The notes beneath the pieces were generated by a model that did not search any database, was not told where the DNA came from, and saw only the letters and a list, made by a program, of their open reading frames with translations. A DNA stretch of 64,000 bases from Fulverythrobacter ferritrahens (GTDB taxonomy: Bacteria; Pseudomonadota; Alphaproteobacteria; Sphingomonadales; Sphingomonadaceae): assembly GCF_020539485.1 (NCBI RefSeq), contig NZ_JACDXU010000003.1:248001-312000 (forward strand). The letters are read 5' to 3'. The number at the start of each line of letters is the position of its first letter. Position 1 is the first letter of the stretch. Below, one piece after another: positions 27,222 through 35,917 of the stretch. The position numbers and the translations under genes are program-made.

Positions 27222-28631
27222 TTAGAGCGAGTAATACATGTCGAACTCGACGGCTGACGGCGTGGTTTCCCAGCGCAGCACTTCCGGCCACTTGAGTTCG
27301 ATATAGGCTTCCAGCTGGTCCTTGGTGAACACGCCGCCTTCCAGCAGGAATTCGTAATCGGCTTCCAGCGACTCCAGGGCTTCACGCAGCGAACCGCAAA
27401 CGGTCGGCACCTGAGCCAGTTCGGCCGGGGGCAGATCGTACAGGTTCTTGTCCATGGCTTCGCCCGGGTGGATCTTGTTCTTGATCCCGTCGAGACCGGC
27501 CATGAGCAGCGCAGCGTAGCACAGATAGGGGTTGGCCATCGCGTCGGGGAAACGGAATTCCACGCGCTTCGCCTTCTCGCCGGCACCGTAGGGGATGCGG
27601 CACGAAGCGGAACGGTTGCGGGCCGAATATGCCAGTAGCACGGGGGCTTCGTAACCCGGCACCAGACGCTTGTAGCTGTTGGTGGTGGGGTTGGTGAAGG
27701 CGTTCAGGGCCTTGGCATGCTTGATGACGCCGCCGATGAAGTACAGGCACATGTCCGACAGGCCGGCATAGCCATTACCGGCAAACAGGGGCTTGCTGCC
27801 ATCCCAGATCGAGATGTGGGTGTGCATGCCCGAGCCGTTGTCCTTCATGATCGGCTTCGGCATGAACGTGGCGGTCTTGCCATAGGCATGGGCAACCTGC
27901 TGCACGACATACTTGTAGACCTGCATGCGGTCGGCGGTCTGGACCAGGGTGCCGAAGGTCAGGCCGAGTTCGTGCTGGGCCGAAGCCACTTCGTGGTGGT
28001 GCTTATCGCAGGGCAGACCCATTTCGAGCATGGTCGAAACCATTTCGCCACGAATGTCGACGCAGCTGTCGACCGGAGCGACGGGGAAGTAGCCGCCCTT
28101 GGCGCGCGGACGGTGAGCCAGGTTGCCGGCTTCATAGTCGCGGTTGGAATTGGTCGGCAGTTCGATGTCGTCGATCTTGAAGCCGTTGCCGTCATAGCCG
28201 TCATAGAACTTCACGTCGTCGAACAGGAAGAACTCGGCTTCCGGGCCGACATAGACGGTGTCGCCGATGCCGGTTGCCTTGACGTAGGCTTCGGCGCGCT
28301 TCGCGGTGGAGCGCGGATCGCGAGCGTAGAGTTCGCCGCTCGAGGGTTCCACGATGTCGCAAACCAGGATCATCATCGGCGTGGCCGAGAACGGATCGAT
28401 ATAGACCGCATCCAGATCCGGCTTGAGGATCATGTCGGATTCGTTGATCGCCTTCCAGCCTTCGATCGACGAACCGTCGAACATCAGGCCGTCTTCCAGC
28501 TCGTCTTCGCCGAGCACGGATGCGACCATGGTCAGGTGCTGCCATTTGCCCTTGGGATCGGTGAAGCGCAGATCAACCCATTCGATCTCCTCTTCCTTGA
28601 TCCGCTTCACGATTTCCTTTGCACTGGGCAT
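27222..28631 (-). CDS. glnA: Glutamine synthetase type I
   Basis: 469 aa, the usual GSI length. It condenses glutamate and ammonia with ATP. Visible signatures: [20 protein letters not shown] (beta-grasp), [20 protein letters not shown] (metal ligands), [20 protein letters not shown] (ATP-binding region) and [10 protein letters not shown], which carries the adenylylation tyrosine near residue 397. This indicates control by GlnE and PII. The start has GGAGGA 8 nt upstream. It is second in a leftward glnB-glnA unit with a 79-nt spacer holding a hairpin. Confidence 0.98.
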   Translation of the reverse strand: MPSAKEIVKRIKEEEIEWVDLRFTDPKGKWQHLTMVASVLGEDELEDGLMFDGSSIEGWKAINESDMILKPDLDAVYIDPFSATPMMILVCDIVEPSSGELYARDPRSTAKRAEAYVKATGIGDTVYVGPEAEFFLFDDVKFYDGYDGNGFKIDDIELPTNSNRDYEAGNLAHRPRAKGGYFPVAPVDSCVDIRGEMVSTMLEMGLPCDKHHHEVASAQHELGLTFGTLVQTADRMQVYKYVVQQVAHAYGKTATFMPKPIMKDNGSGMHTHISIWDGSKPLFAGNGYAGLSDMCLYFIGGVIKHAKALNAFTNPTTNSYKRLVPGYEAPVLLAYSARNRSASCRIPYGAGEKAKRVEFRFPDAMANPYLCYAALLMAGLDGIKNKIHPGEAMDKNLYDLPPAELAQVPTVCGSLREALESLEADYEFLLEGGVFTKDQLEAYIELKWPEVLRWETTPSAVEFDMYYSL

Positions 28632-28670
28632 AACTCAATTCCTCCAATGGACTTGTTCGTATTGTTCTTC

Positions 28671-28693
28671 CCCCGGCGGCAAGCCGACCGGGG
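28671..28693 (-). promoter_or_regulatory. Hairpin between glnB and glnA
   Basis: CCCCGG at 28671-28676 pairs with CCGGGG at 28688-28693 around an 11-nt loop, with further partial pairing inside. It sits midway in the glnB-glnA spacer and could be an RNA-processing or attenuation point setting the relative levels of PII and glutamine synthetase. There is no U-run, so it is not a clear terminator. Confidence 0.45.
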
Positions 28694-28710
28694 TTCATTC
28701 TCAAGAGATG

Positions 28711-29055
<345 letters not shown>

Positions 29056-29078
29056 TCAGACCCCTGTTACATTCCGCG

Positions 29079-29123
29079 CCGGCTTCAAGAAGCCGAAGCC
29101 GGGGGAGTTCGAATTTCCCCGGC
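29079..29123 (-). promoter_or_regulatory. glnB mRNA leader with two mutually exclusive hairpins
   Basis: In mRNA order, segment A (29123-29117, GCCGGGG) can pair with CCCCGGC in segment B (29104-29098). Segment B also contains CCGGCTTC (29102-29095), which can pair perfectly with GAAGCCGG in segment C (29086-29079). Because A:B and B:C share bases, only one can form. Segment C ends 29 nt before the glnB start codon. This geometry suits leader-based regulation, but no ligand or known RNA family was recognised. Confidence 0.45.
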
Positions 29124-29132
29124 GTTGTCATC

Positions 29133-29170
29133 TTCAAGAATCGTGCCAACACGACCAAGAATCATGCCAA
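29133..29170 (-). promoter_or_regulatory. Tandem sigma-54-like promoter elements upstream of glnB
   Basis: Read toward glnB, TTGGCACGATTCTTGAA (29149-29133) matches the sigma-54 consensus YTGGCACG-N4-TTGCW with one mismatch (A for the C of the -12 GC). A second, near-identical element TTGGCATGATTCTTG lies 21 bp upstream (29170-29156). The proximal element would start transcription near 29123, exactly at the foldable leader. No clear NtrC site was seen further upstream up to the argC stop. Confidence 0.55.
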
Positions 29171-29337
29171 GGGCTGGAACTGAGGCTTAGAAGACCGGCG
29201 GCCCTTGGGAAAGTGCGGATTCGCAAGATCGCAAAAGCGGCGGGCCAAGTGTGGCAATTATCCTCCGCTGCGCGGCCGACGTCAGATGGGTAAAATTCGG
29301 GCAGAAGCCTGCCTGTTTTTTAGGCAGTTAACCTCGA

Positions 29338-30264
29338 TCAGAGGCGCAATCCGGCGGTTTCCGGCAGCCCGGCCATCAGGTTCAGGCTCTGTACGGCCGC
29401 CCCGCTGGCGCCCTTGCCGAGATTGTCCAGCACGGCGATCAGCCGCACCTGCGAACCGTCCCCGCTGGCGAAGACGAACAGATCCATCCGGTCATTGCCT
29501 TCGTTGGAAGCACGCAGCAGCAATTCGCCTTCTGCCGGGCTTTTCCCCATATGGACCACGGGACTATCGGCATAGAAGGCGGCCAGGCACTGGCGCAGTT
29601 CGTCCGCCGGGGCGGCGCCCTTCATCGCGCCGAGCGGCAGCGGAATTTCCACCACCATTCCTCGATGTGCCGGAACTACCGCCGGGGTGAACAGAGGCGG
29701 CAGGGTAAGGCCGCAGCGCGCCTGCATTTCCGGCACATGTTTGTGGCCCAGCGCCAGCGCATAGCCGCGCCATGCGATGTCCCGATCTTCCTCGAACCGG
29801 GCGATCAGGCCCTTGCCACCACCCGAATAGCCGCTGACGGCATTGCAGGTGTAGGGCCAGTCGGCAGGCAGCAGGCCCGCGCGCACCAGCGGAGCAAGCA
29901 GGCCGATGAAGCCGGTGGAATAGCAGCCCGGATTGGAAACCCGCATTGCTTCGGCCACATTGCGGCGGCCTTCGACTTCGGGGAAACCATAGGTCCAGCC
30001 CGGCGCGACGCGATGGGCGGTGGAAGCATCGATCACCCGCGTGGTGTCATTGGCGATCAGCGCGGCGGATTCGCGCGCGGCATCGTCAGGCAGGCAGAGG
30101 ATCACGAAATCGGCGGCATTGAGGGCTTCCGCCCGCGCGGCCGGGTCCTTGCGCCGGGCATCGTCCAGCGCGATCAGGCTGAACTCGCTGCGCCCGGCAA
30201 GCCGCTCGGCAATTTCGAGGCCCGTGGTTCCGGCAGCGCCGTCAATGAAGATCGAGGCGGTCAT
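29338..30264 (-). CDS. argC: N-acetyl-gamma-glutamyl-phosphate reductase, type 2
   Basis: 308 aa. Third step of arginine synthesis. The short (type 2) form is recognised from MTASIFIDGAAGTTGLEIAE, FVILCLPDDAARESA, the catalytic cysteine in RVSNPGCYSTGFIGLLAPLV, and VSGYSGGGKGLIARFE with GHKHVPEMQ. Semialdehyde dehydrogenase fold with N-terminal NADP-binding domain. Its start overlaps the stop of the upstream SH3 gene by 4 nt, so they are translationally coupled. Confidence 0.95.
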   Translation of the reverse strand: MTASIFIDGAAGTTGLEIAERLAGRSEFSLIALDDARRKDPAARAEALNAADFVILCLPDDAARESAALIANDTTRVIDASTAHRVAPGWTYGFPEVEGRRNVAEAMRVSNPGCYSTGFIGLLAPLVRAGLLPADWPYTCNAVSGYSGGGKGLIARFEEDRDIAWRGYALALGHKHVPEMQARCGLTLPPLFTPAVVPAHRGMVVEIPLPLGAMKGAAPADELRQCLAAFYADSPVVHMGKSPAEGELLLRASNEGNDRMDLFVFASGDGSQVRLIAVLDNLGKGASGAAVQSLNLMAGLPETAGLRL

Positions 30265-30677
30265 GCGAAGGGATCCAGCAATTCGCTGGTCTTCACATAG
30301 CCGACCGGACCGTCGGGGCCGAGGCAGCCCCAGGCCCAGGTGGCGTTGCTGTCCAGCACGTCAAACCGCTGGCCCGGAAACAGGTCATAGACGATTTCCG
30401 ATTCATCGCTCGCCTCGGCACGCATATTCGCGCCCATGTCGCACACCATCAGCGGCATCGGCACCACATAATGCGGCACGAAATATCGGCCCGCCAATGC
30501 GATATGCGCGATGTCGCCGCGCAGGGGCACCTTGCGCGGATCGGGTTTTGCAACCGGGCCGGACAGGGCAAAGGGGCCCAGGTTCGAATTGTCGGAAGGC
30601 GTGATGGCGTTCAACGAAGGGTCCGTCTGCTCAAGTGAATTTCGCGCGCGCTTAGACCGCGAGGGCCGTCGGGGCAA
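30261..30677 (-). CDS. SH3-domain protein coupled to argC
   Basis: Up to 138 aa. The C-terminal half is a bacterial SH3-like domain (about 85-135: NMRAEASDESEIVYDLFPGQ, FDVLDSNATWAWGCLGPDGP, VGYVKTSELL). A family segment PHYVVPMPLMVCDMGANMRA precedes it. No ATG lies in the 5' part; TTG at 30677 and TTG at 30614 are both possible, so the N-terminus is uncertain. No signal peptide is evident. Similar proteins are sometimes annotated as NlpC/P60-associated SH3 proteins; the function is unknown. It overlaps argC by 4 nt. Confidence 0.7.
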   Translation of the reverse strand: MPRRPSRSKRARNSLEQTDPSLNAITPSDNSNLGPFALSGPVAKPDPRKVPLRGDIAHIALAGRYFVPHYVVPMPLMVCDMGANMRAEASDESEIVYDLFPGQRFDVLDSNATWAWGCLGPDGPVGYVKTSELLDPFA

Positions 30678-30691
30678 GAATTGCCGTCATT

Positions 30692-32092
30692 CTACCCGCC
30701 ATAGCGGCCCTTTAGCATGTGCCATGCTGCGCGCAGACCCAGCGCTTCACCGCCCTTGGGCCGCCCCGGCTTGGCCGAGGGACGCCAGGCAAACGTATCG
30801 AAATGGGCCCAGTCGATGCCTTCGCCCACGAACTTTTCGAGGAACAGCCCGGCCACACTGGCCCCGGCATAGCCATTGTCAGGGGAGTTGTTGAGGTCGG
30901 CAACGTCGGATTTCAGCCATTCGGCATAGGCGGCGGGCAGGGGCAACTGCCACACTTCGTCATCATGGGCCTTGCCCGCTTCGATCAGGGCACGGGCGGT
31001 TTCTTCCCGCCGGGTCATCAGCGCCGGAAGGTCCGGCCCCAGCGCCACGCGGGCAGCGCCGGTAAGAGTGGCGAAATCGATGATCAGGTCCGGCTGGCCT
31101 TCTGAAGCGAGCGCCAGCGCATCGGCCAGGACTAGACGACCTTCGGCATCGGTATTGCCGATTTCCACCGACAGGCCCTTGCGCGATTTCAGAATGTCGC
31201 CGGGGCGGAAGGCATTGCCCGCCACGGCATTTTCAACCGCCGGGATCAGCAACTGGAGACGGACATTGAGCCCGGCCTCCATCACCAGCCCCGCCAGCGC
31301 CAGCGCATGAGCGGCGCCGCCCATATCCTTCTTCATCAGCGCCATGCCGCGCGCGTGCTTGATGTCCAGACCGCCGGAATCGAAGCAGACGCCCTTGCCG
31401 ATCAGCGCCAGCCGGGGCGCCTTTTCGTTGCCCCAGGTCAGCTCGATCATGCGCGGGGCATGATGGCGGCTGGCGGCGCGGCCCACGGCATTGACCATGG
31501 GAAATTCGCTTTCCAGCCGATCCCCCTTGGTGACCGAAATCCTTGCCGAATGCGCCTTGGCAAGCGATTCCACTTCCGCCTCAAGCTGGGCAGGGCCCAT
31601 ATCCTCGGCAGGGGTGTTCACCAGATCGCGCACTGTCATAATCGCGCGCGCTTCCGCCAGGGCAGGCTCGATCGCCTTCACGCCCTTGGTCAACAGGATG
31701 CGATCCCCTTCCTCGTCCTTATCCTTGCGGTAGCGGGTGAAGCGATATTGCGCGGTCTGCCAGCCATGCAGGGCCGGGCCGGGATCGCCGGTCATCAGGC
31801 GATAGGTTCCGGCGGGCAGCACTTCCGCCAGTTTTGCCAGGCACCAGCTTGAAAGCGATGCGGTGTTTGCCACGCCGCCTGCGGCAAACCAGCCGTCTCC
31901 ATCCGGCACGATCACGGTCTGGTATCCGCCAGCCGTGAATTTCTGCGCGTCCACCGCCGCGCGCTGTTGCGGGTTGAGCGTCTTGAGCCAGGCTTCGAAG
32001 CCCTGCTTGTCGATCAGATGGATCTCGGTGGCCTTCTGGCCCCGGTCAGGCTGGATCAATGTATCCTTGTCGATCATGGCTTCCATCTGCAT
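30692..32092 (-). CDS. Leucyl aminopeptidase family protein (M17)
   Basis: About 466 aa cytosolic metallo-aminopeptidase. The C-terminal catalytic domain carries GKGVCFDSGGLDIKHARGMA (catalytic Lys and metal Asp), LMKKDMGGAA, the hallmark IGNTDAEGRLVLADAL, and DFATLTGAARVALG. The N-terminal domain is reduced compared with PepA. Several in-frame ATGs exist (32092, 32086, 32077), so the exact start is open. It is divergent from a lipoprotein gene only about 30 nt away. Confidence 0.92.
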   Translation of the reverse strand: MQMEAMIDKDTLIQPDRGQKATEIHLIDKQGFEAWLKTLNPQQRAAVDAQKFTAGGYQTVIVPDGDGWFAAGGVANTASLSSWCLAKLAEVLPAGTYRLMTGDPGPALHGWQTAQYRFTRYRKDKDEEGDRILLTKGVKAIEPALAEARAIMTVRDLVNTPAEDMGPAQLEAEVESLAKAHSARISVTKGDRLESEFPMVNAVGRAASRHHAPRMIELTWGNEKAPRLALIGKGVCFDSGGLDIKHARGMALMKKDMGGAAHALALAGLVMEAGLNVRLQLLIPAVENAVAGNAFRPGDILKSRKGLSVEIGNTDAEGRLVLADALALASEGQPDLIIDFATLTGAARVALGPDLPALMTRREETARALIEAGKAHDDEVWQLPLPAAYAEWLKSDVADLNNSPDNGYAGASVAGLFLEKFVGEGIDWAHFDTFAWRPSAKPGRPKGGEALGLRAAWHMLKGRYGG

Positions 32093-32124
32093 CACCTGCT
32101 GCCGAACCGCGAGGGGAAATTTCG

Positions 32125-32952
32125 ATGCTTCTGCGTTCCGTTACCTGTGTTGGCATCACTGCCACTCTTGCCGCGTTGGCGGGCTGTTCCTCCCCGGCGC
32201 CTGCCGACAGGACGGAGGGAGCCACTGCCGCGCCTACACCGGCAGCGGCCACGGCCAGTCCCGCAGCTGTTCCGGGGGCAGAGGCGGGCAAGATCGCGCA
32301 GTCGAACGAGACCTATGAATTCGAATATACCTTCCCCGCGCAGGCCAATGCCATTCCAGAGCTGCGCGCCTTGCTGGAAGATCGCGCCCGCAAGGCATCG
32401 ATGGAGTTCGAAAGCTCCGCCACGGCCGGGCGCAAGGATGCGGAAGAGAGCGATTATCCGTTCCACGCCTGGGGCTATACCACCAACTGGCAAATGGTGA
32501 CCGATCTGCCCGACTGGCTGAGCCTTTCAGCGGTCCATTGGGAATTCACCGGCGGGGCCCATGGCAATACCAATTTCGATAGTCTGCTGTGGGACAGGAA
32601 GGCCAAAACCGCACGCGATCCGATCTCGCTCTTTACATCGGTGAAGGCGCTGGAAGGCGCGGCAAAGACGGCTTTCTGCGATGTGCTGGACAAGCAGCGA
32701 TCGGAAAAGCGGGGCGAGAAGGTGGTGCGCAATGCGGATGATTGGGAAACTGCCTGCATAGGCTTTGACTCGGTCACGGTGATCCTCGGATCGTCCAACG
32801 GAAAGCGCTTCGACCGGATCGGCTTTCTTGTGCCACCTTACGCCGCCGGGCCCTATGCGGAAGGCGATTATGAAGTGACGCTGCCGGTAACGCCTGCCGT
32901 GATTAAGGTGGTGAAGCCGCAATATCGGGCTTCCTTCGCGGTGGGAAAATAG
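32125..32952 (+). CDS. Lipoprotein with DUF3298/RsiV-like domain
   Basis: 275 aa from the ATG at 32125, GAGGGGAA upstream. The signal peptide ends in the lipobox LAGC (SVTCVGITATLAALAGCSS). A Thr/Ala/Pro-rich linker is followed by a PdaC/RsiV-type domain: YEFEYTFPAQANAIPELRAL, then the hallmark VHWEFTGGAHGNTNFDSLLW and ISLFTSVKALEGAAKTAF, ending PVTPAVIKVVKPQYRASFAV. RsiV relatives bind lysozyme, but this domain is also found in many enzymes and lipoproteins of unknown role, so no function is claimed. Confidence 0.82.
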   Translation: MLLRSVTCVGITATLAALAGCSSPAPADRTEGATAAPTPAAATASPAAVPGAEAGKIAQSNETYEFEYTFPAQANAIPELRALLEDRARKASMEFESSATAGRKDAEESDYPFHAWGYTTNWQMVTDLPDWLSLSAVHWEFTGGAHGNTNFDSLLWDRKAKTARDPISLFTSVKALEGAAKTAFCDVLDKQRSEKRGEKVVRNADDWETACIGFDSVTVILGSSNGKRFDRIGFLVPPYAAGPYAEGDYEVTLPVTPAVIKVVKPQYRASFAVGK

Positions 32953-33019
32953 CCGAGCGGGGCCCCTCCTCTCTCGGGGGAGGGGCTAAACACTCGCATT
33001 TTGCCGCCATCGTGGCTAC

Positions 33020-33856
33020 ATGGCCGGCATGACCGAATACCAGACCATCACCGGAAACGAGACCGTCCTGCGGGATGGAACCATCAAGCTGCACGGGCCG
33101 GAAGGCTTTGAAGGGATGCGCAAGGCAGGCCGTCTGGCCGCCGAAATCCTCGATGCGATGGTCGATCTCGTGAAGCCCGGCGTTACCACGGGCGAGCTTG
33201 ACGATGTGGTTCGCCAGATGACGCTGGATGCCGGCGCTGTGCCCGCTACCATGGGTTATCGCGGCTATGCGCATAGCTGCTGCATCTCGCTCAACAACGT
33301 GATCTGCCACGGCATTCCGGGCGACAAGGTGATCCGCGAGGGGGATATCCTCAATATCGACGTCACCCCGCTGCTGGATGGCTGGCACGGCGATTCCAGC
33401 CGCATGTATATTGCAGGAGAGGCGCCGCTGAAGGCCCGCCGCCTGATCGACGTGACCTATGAGTGCCTGATGATCGGCATTGAAAAGGCCAAGCCCGGTG
33501 CGCGGCTGGGCGATATCGGTGCGGCGATCCAGGCCCATGCGGAAGGCCATCGTTACGGCGTGGTGCGTGAATTCTGCGGCCATGGCCTTGGCCGCCTGTT
33601 CCACGATGCGCCGGAAGTTATCCATGCCGCGCGCGGCGGGACCGGGCCGGTGCTGAAGCCGGGCATGTTCTTCACCATCGAACCGATGATCAATCTGGGC
33701 AAGCCGGGCGCCAAGATGCTCTCCGACGGCTGGACGGCGGTGACGCGCGACCGTTCGCTTTCCGCGCAGTTCGAACATTCGATCGGCATCACCGAAACCG
33801 GCTGCGAGATCTTCACGGCAAGCCCCAAGGGGCTGGACCGCCCGCCTTACGCCTGA
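33020..33856 (+). CDS. map: Methionine aminopeptidase, type I
   Basis: 278 aa. It removes initiator methionine from nascent proteins. Metal ligands are recognisable: YRGYAHSCCISLNNVICHGI (His), DILNIDVTPLLDGWHGDSSR (two Asp), GHGLGRLFHDAP (His), MFFTIEPMINLG (Glu) and SAQFEHSIGI (Glu). ATG 33020 or 33029 could start it; neither has a strong ribosome-binding site. A perfect 8-bp hairpin lies 5 nt downstream. Confidence 0.95.
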   Translation: MAGMTEYQTITGNETVLRDGTIKLHGPEGFEGMRKAGRLAAEILDAMVDLVKPGVTTGELDDVVRQMTLDAGAVPATMGYRGYAHSCCISLNNVICHGIPGDKVIREGDILNIDVTPLLDGWHGDSSRMYIAGEAPLKARRLIDVTYECLMIGIEKAKPGARLGDIGAAIQAHAEGHRYGVVREFCGHGLGRLFHDAPEVIHAARGGTGPVLKPGMFFTIEPMINLGKPGAKMLSDGWTAVTRDRSLSAQFEHSIGITETGCEIFTASPKGLDRPPYA

Positions 33857-34197
33857 TGCGTTTCGGGCGCTGGATAGTGCCCGAAAGTTTACGCAAAACG
33901 ACCTGTGAAACCTTGTGACCTTTCGCCCCTTGTATGGGTAGGAAGGTGTCTTTGCGCTTGCCGTGCAGATCGCGTGAAATGGCGAAATTCCGCGGCTTCA
34001 GGCAATTCCTGTCTGCTTGCCATGGCTCGCGGCCTGCCACTGCGAATGTGACCTTTGGCGCCGGGCGTGTCAGGGGGTTGTGACCTTCCGCGCGCGGCTG
34101 TTTTGCTACGTGGTGTGAGGGCAGAGGGGAGGGGCGCAGGCTCATCTCCGGCTGTAAGCCAGATTTTGCCGGTGTAGGAAAATGCCTTTGGCGCGGT
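33857..34197. other. 341-bp intergenic region between map and ccmB
   Basis: It holds a terminator-like hairpin at its left end and three copies of a TGTGACCTT motif (about 33914, 34047 and 34079), all on the plus strand. No open frame with a plausible start and family was found. The genes on either side converge here (map rightward, ccmB leftward), so there is no obvious promoter requirement for the repeats. Confidence 0.55.
33861..33886 (+). terminator. Terminator-like hairpin after map
   Basis: TTTCGGGC (33861-33868) pairs perfectly with GCCCGAAA (33879-33886) around a 10-nt loop, followed by GTTT. The stem begins only 4 nt after the map stop codon. Confidence 0.6.
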
Positions 34198-34857
34198 CTA
34201 TCCCTCGCGCGCGGCCCTTACTGCCGCGCCGCCCGCAAAGGGCGCAATCGCCAGCAGCACCAGACTGATCGCGGCGGTAAGCGCGATGCCGCTTTCTCCG
34301 CCGGTGGAGAGCGCGCCTGCTCCGAAGATCAACAGGGGCACGGCCAGCGGGATCAGTAGCAGGCCCGATAGAGCCGCGCCCGCGCGCAGCCCCGCAGTCA
34401 GGGCGGCGATGGTCACGCCGATAGCTGCCAAGCCGGGCGTGCCTGCCAGCAGGCCGAGTTCCACCGTGTAGAGCGTCTTCCCGTCGATCCCCAGCAGGGC
34501 TGAGGCGGGCAGGGCGGCCAGCATCAGCGGCGGCCCGAAGCTGAGCCAGTGGGCAAGAACGCGCACGGCGATCACCACTTCTTCCGAAATGCCGCGCAGC
34601 GCCCAATGGTCGAAGAAGCCCTGCTCCAGATCGGGGGCGACCAGCCGGTCGAGTGGGAGGATCGCCGCCAGCAGCGCGCCGATCCACGCCACACCGCCGC
34701 CTGTGCGGGCCAGCACCGGCGCGTCCGGCCCGACGGCGAAGGGATAGAGCATCGCTACGGCCAGGAAGAACAGGATCGGCAGCAAGGTGCCCCCGCGCCT
34801 TCCACCGGGCATGAAGGCCGCCAGATCGCGACGCAGCAGGCGCAAGAGGGCGCTCAT
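34198..34857 (-). CDS. ccmB: Heme exporter protein CcmB
   Basis: 219 aa integral membrane protein of the System I cytochrome c maturation pathway. [20 protein letters not shown] begins the family N-terminus and six hydrophobic segments follow (TLLPILFFLAVAMLYPFAVG; WIGALLAAILPLDRLVAPDL with the conserved LE/F motif DLEQGFFDHW). The ATG at 34857 overlaps the ccmA stop (34854) by 4 nt. CcmA and CcmB form the ABC unit that releases CcmE from the heme handling complex. ccmC and the later ccm genes are not adjacent. Confidence 0.92.
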   Translation of the reverse strand: MSALLRLLRRDLAAFMPGGRRGGTLLPILFFLAVAMLYPFAVGPDAPVLARTGGGVAWIGALLAAILPLDRLVAPDLEQGFFDHWALRGISEEVVIAVRVLAHWLSFGPPLMLAALPASALLGIDGKTLYTVELGLLAGTPGLAAIGVTIAALTAGLRAGAALSGLLLIPLAVPLLIFGAGALSTGGESGIALTAAISLVLLAIAPFAGGAAVRAAREG

Positions 34858-35441
34858 GCCACGAAATCCCGTAGCGGCAATTGCTGCATTCCCGCCAGCG
34901 CGAAGGTCTGGTGAGAGGCGACCACGGCAATGCCGCCACTGGCGCAATGCTCTGCAGTCAGCCGGGTGAGCAGGGTTGCGGCGGCAGTGTCCAGCCCGTT
35001 CAGCGGTTCGTCCAGCAGCCAGATCGTGGCCTTCTGACCCAGCAGGCGGGCGAGCGCCGCGCGTTTGCGCTGGCCGGTGGAGAGATAGCGCACCGGCACG
35101 TCCAGCAGTTCCGACAGGCCCAGCGCGGCGGCGCGCTGCGCCTCGTCCTCGCCATCCAGGGCGCTCCAGAAAGCGAGCGCCTTGCCCAGCGGCAAGTGCT
35201 CGTCCAGCGCCAGCCTTTCATCCACCAGCCCCACCGTGCCTTTCCGCTCCACCGCGCCGACATAGGGGCGGGCCAGGCCGGCGAGGATACGCAGCAGGCT
35301 CGATTTGCCGATGCCGTTAGCGCCAGCCACTTGCAGGGCCTCGCCCGGACCCAGCGTGAAGCCGAGGCCGGAGAACAGCAGCCGGTCGCCCCGGCGGCAG
35401 GCAATATTGCTGGCAGAAAGATGAGCCGCTTGCATGGCCAA
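34854..35441 (-). CDS. ccmA: Cytochrome c biogenesis ATP-binding protein CcmA
   Basis: 195 aa small ABC ATPase. Walker [15 protein letters not shown], the signature [15 protein letters not shown] and Walker [13 protein letters not shown] are intact, with the H-loop in VVASHQ. It partners with CcmB downstream (4-nt overlap). ATG 35441 or 35435 could be the start. Divergent from phhB about 50 nt away. Confidence 0.93.
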   Translation of the reverse strand: MAMQAAHLSASNIACRRGDRLLFSGLGFTLGPGEALQVAGANGIGKSSLLRILAGLARPYVGAVERKGTVGLVDERLALDEHLPLGKALAFWSALDGEDEAQRAAALGLSELLDVPVRYLSTGQRKRAALARLLGQKATIWLLDEPLNGLDTAAATLLTRLTAEHCASGGIAVVASHQTFALAGMQQLPLRDFVA

Positions 35442-35488
35442 GGCGCTTAGGCGAAACCCCGGTAAGCGACAAGCAGAGGAGCCACGCC

Positions 35489-35779
35489 ATGCCCATTCCG
35501 CAAATGACTGACGGAGAACGGATCGAGGCGCTCTCTCATCTGCCCGGCTGGGATCTGCATATCGACAAGACGGCGATCACCCGAAAATTCGCCTTCCGTG
35601 ACTTTGGCGAGGCCTTCGCGTTCATGACGCGCGTGGCGCTGCTGGCGGAAAAGATGGACCATCACCCGGAATGGTCGAACGTCTATAATAGGGTGGAAAT
35701 CACGCTGACCACGCATGATGCTGGCGGCCTTTCGGCGCGGGATGTTACCATGGCCAAGGCGATTGACCGGATTGCTTAG
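35489..35779 (+). CDS. phhB: Pterin-4-alpha-carbinolamine dehydratase
   Basis: 96 aa (PCD/DCoH family). It dehydrates 4a-hydroxytetrahydrobiopterin and so recycles the cofactor of aromatic amino acid hydroxylases. The active-site motif [20 protein letters not shown] with HHPEW is complete, followed by [26 protein letters not shown] lies 8 nt upstream of the ATG at 35489. No hydroxylase gene is next to it in this window. Confidence 0.94.
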   Translation: MPIPQMTDGERIEALSHLPGWDLHIDKTAITRKFAFRDFGEAFAFMTRVALLAEKMDHHPEWSNVYNRVEITLTTHDAGGLSARDVTMAKAIDRIA

Positions 35780-35807
35780 GGGGCATTGGAGGATTCTTCC
35801 CGCCGCC

Positions 35808-35869
35808 GTTCGTCCTGAGCCTGTCGAACATTCTACCCGGTCGCCAGCGATCCCAGCTTTCGCTGGGAT
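35808..35869. repeat. Two dispersed palindromic repeats side by side
   Basis: The first (35808-35828) is GTTCGTCCTGAGCCTGTCGAA, given here as two parts GTTCGTCCTGAGC and CTGTCGAA; it is the inverted counterpart of the copy near 19756. The second (35850-35869) is a perfect hairpin, ATCCCAGC-TTTC-GCTGGGAT, a degenerate copy of which occurs at 63897. They fill the gap between convergent phhB and the SDR gene and may also terminate transcription. Confidence 0.75.
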
Positions 35870-35917
35870 GACGAGGGGATGCCGAGTTTGTCTTCGCTCG
35901 CAGTGATGGGCGATGCC

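Noticed and set aside
28655-28667. GTTC-N5-GTTC in the glnB-glnA spacer as a LexA box
   Set aside because: The spacing is 5, not the 7 nt required by the alphaproteobacterial consensus.
34142-34939. Open frame overlapping ccmB and ccmA in another minus-strand frame
   Set aside because: Arg/Pro-rich shadow of two real genes with intact motifs.
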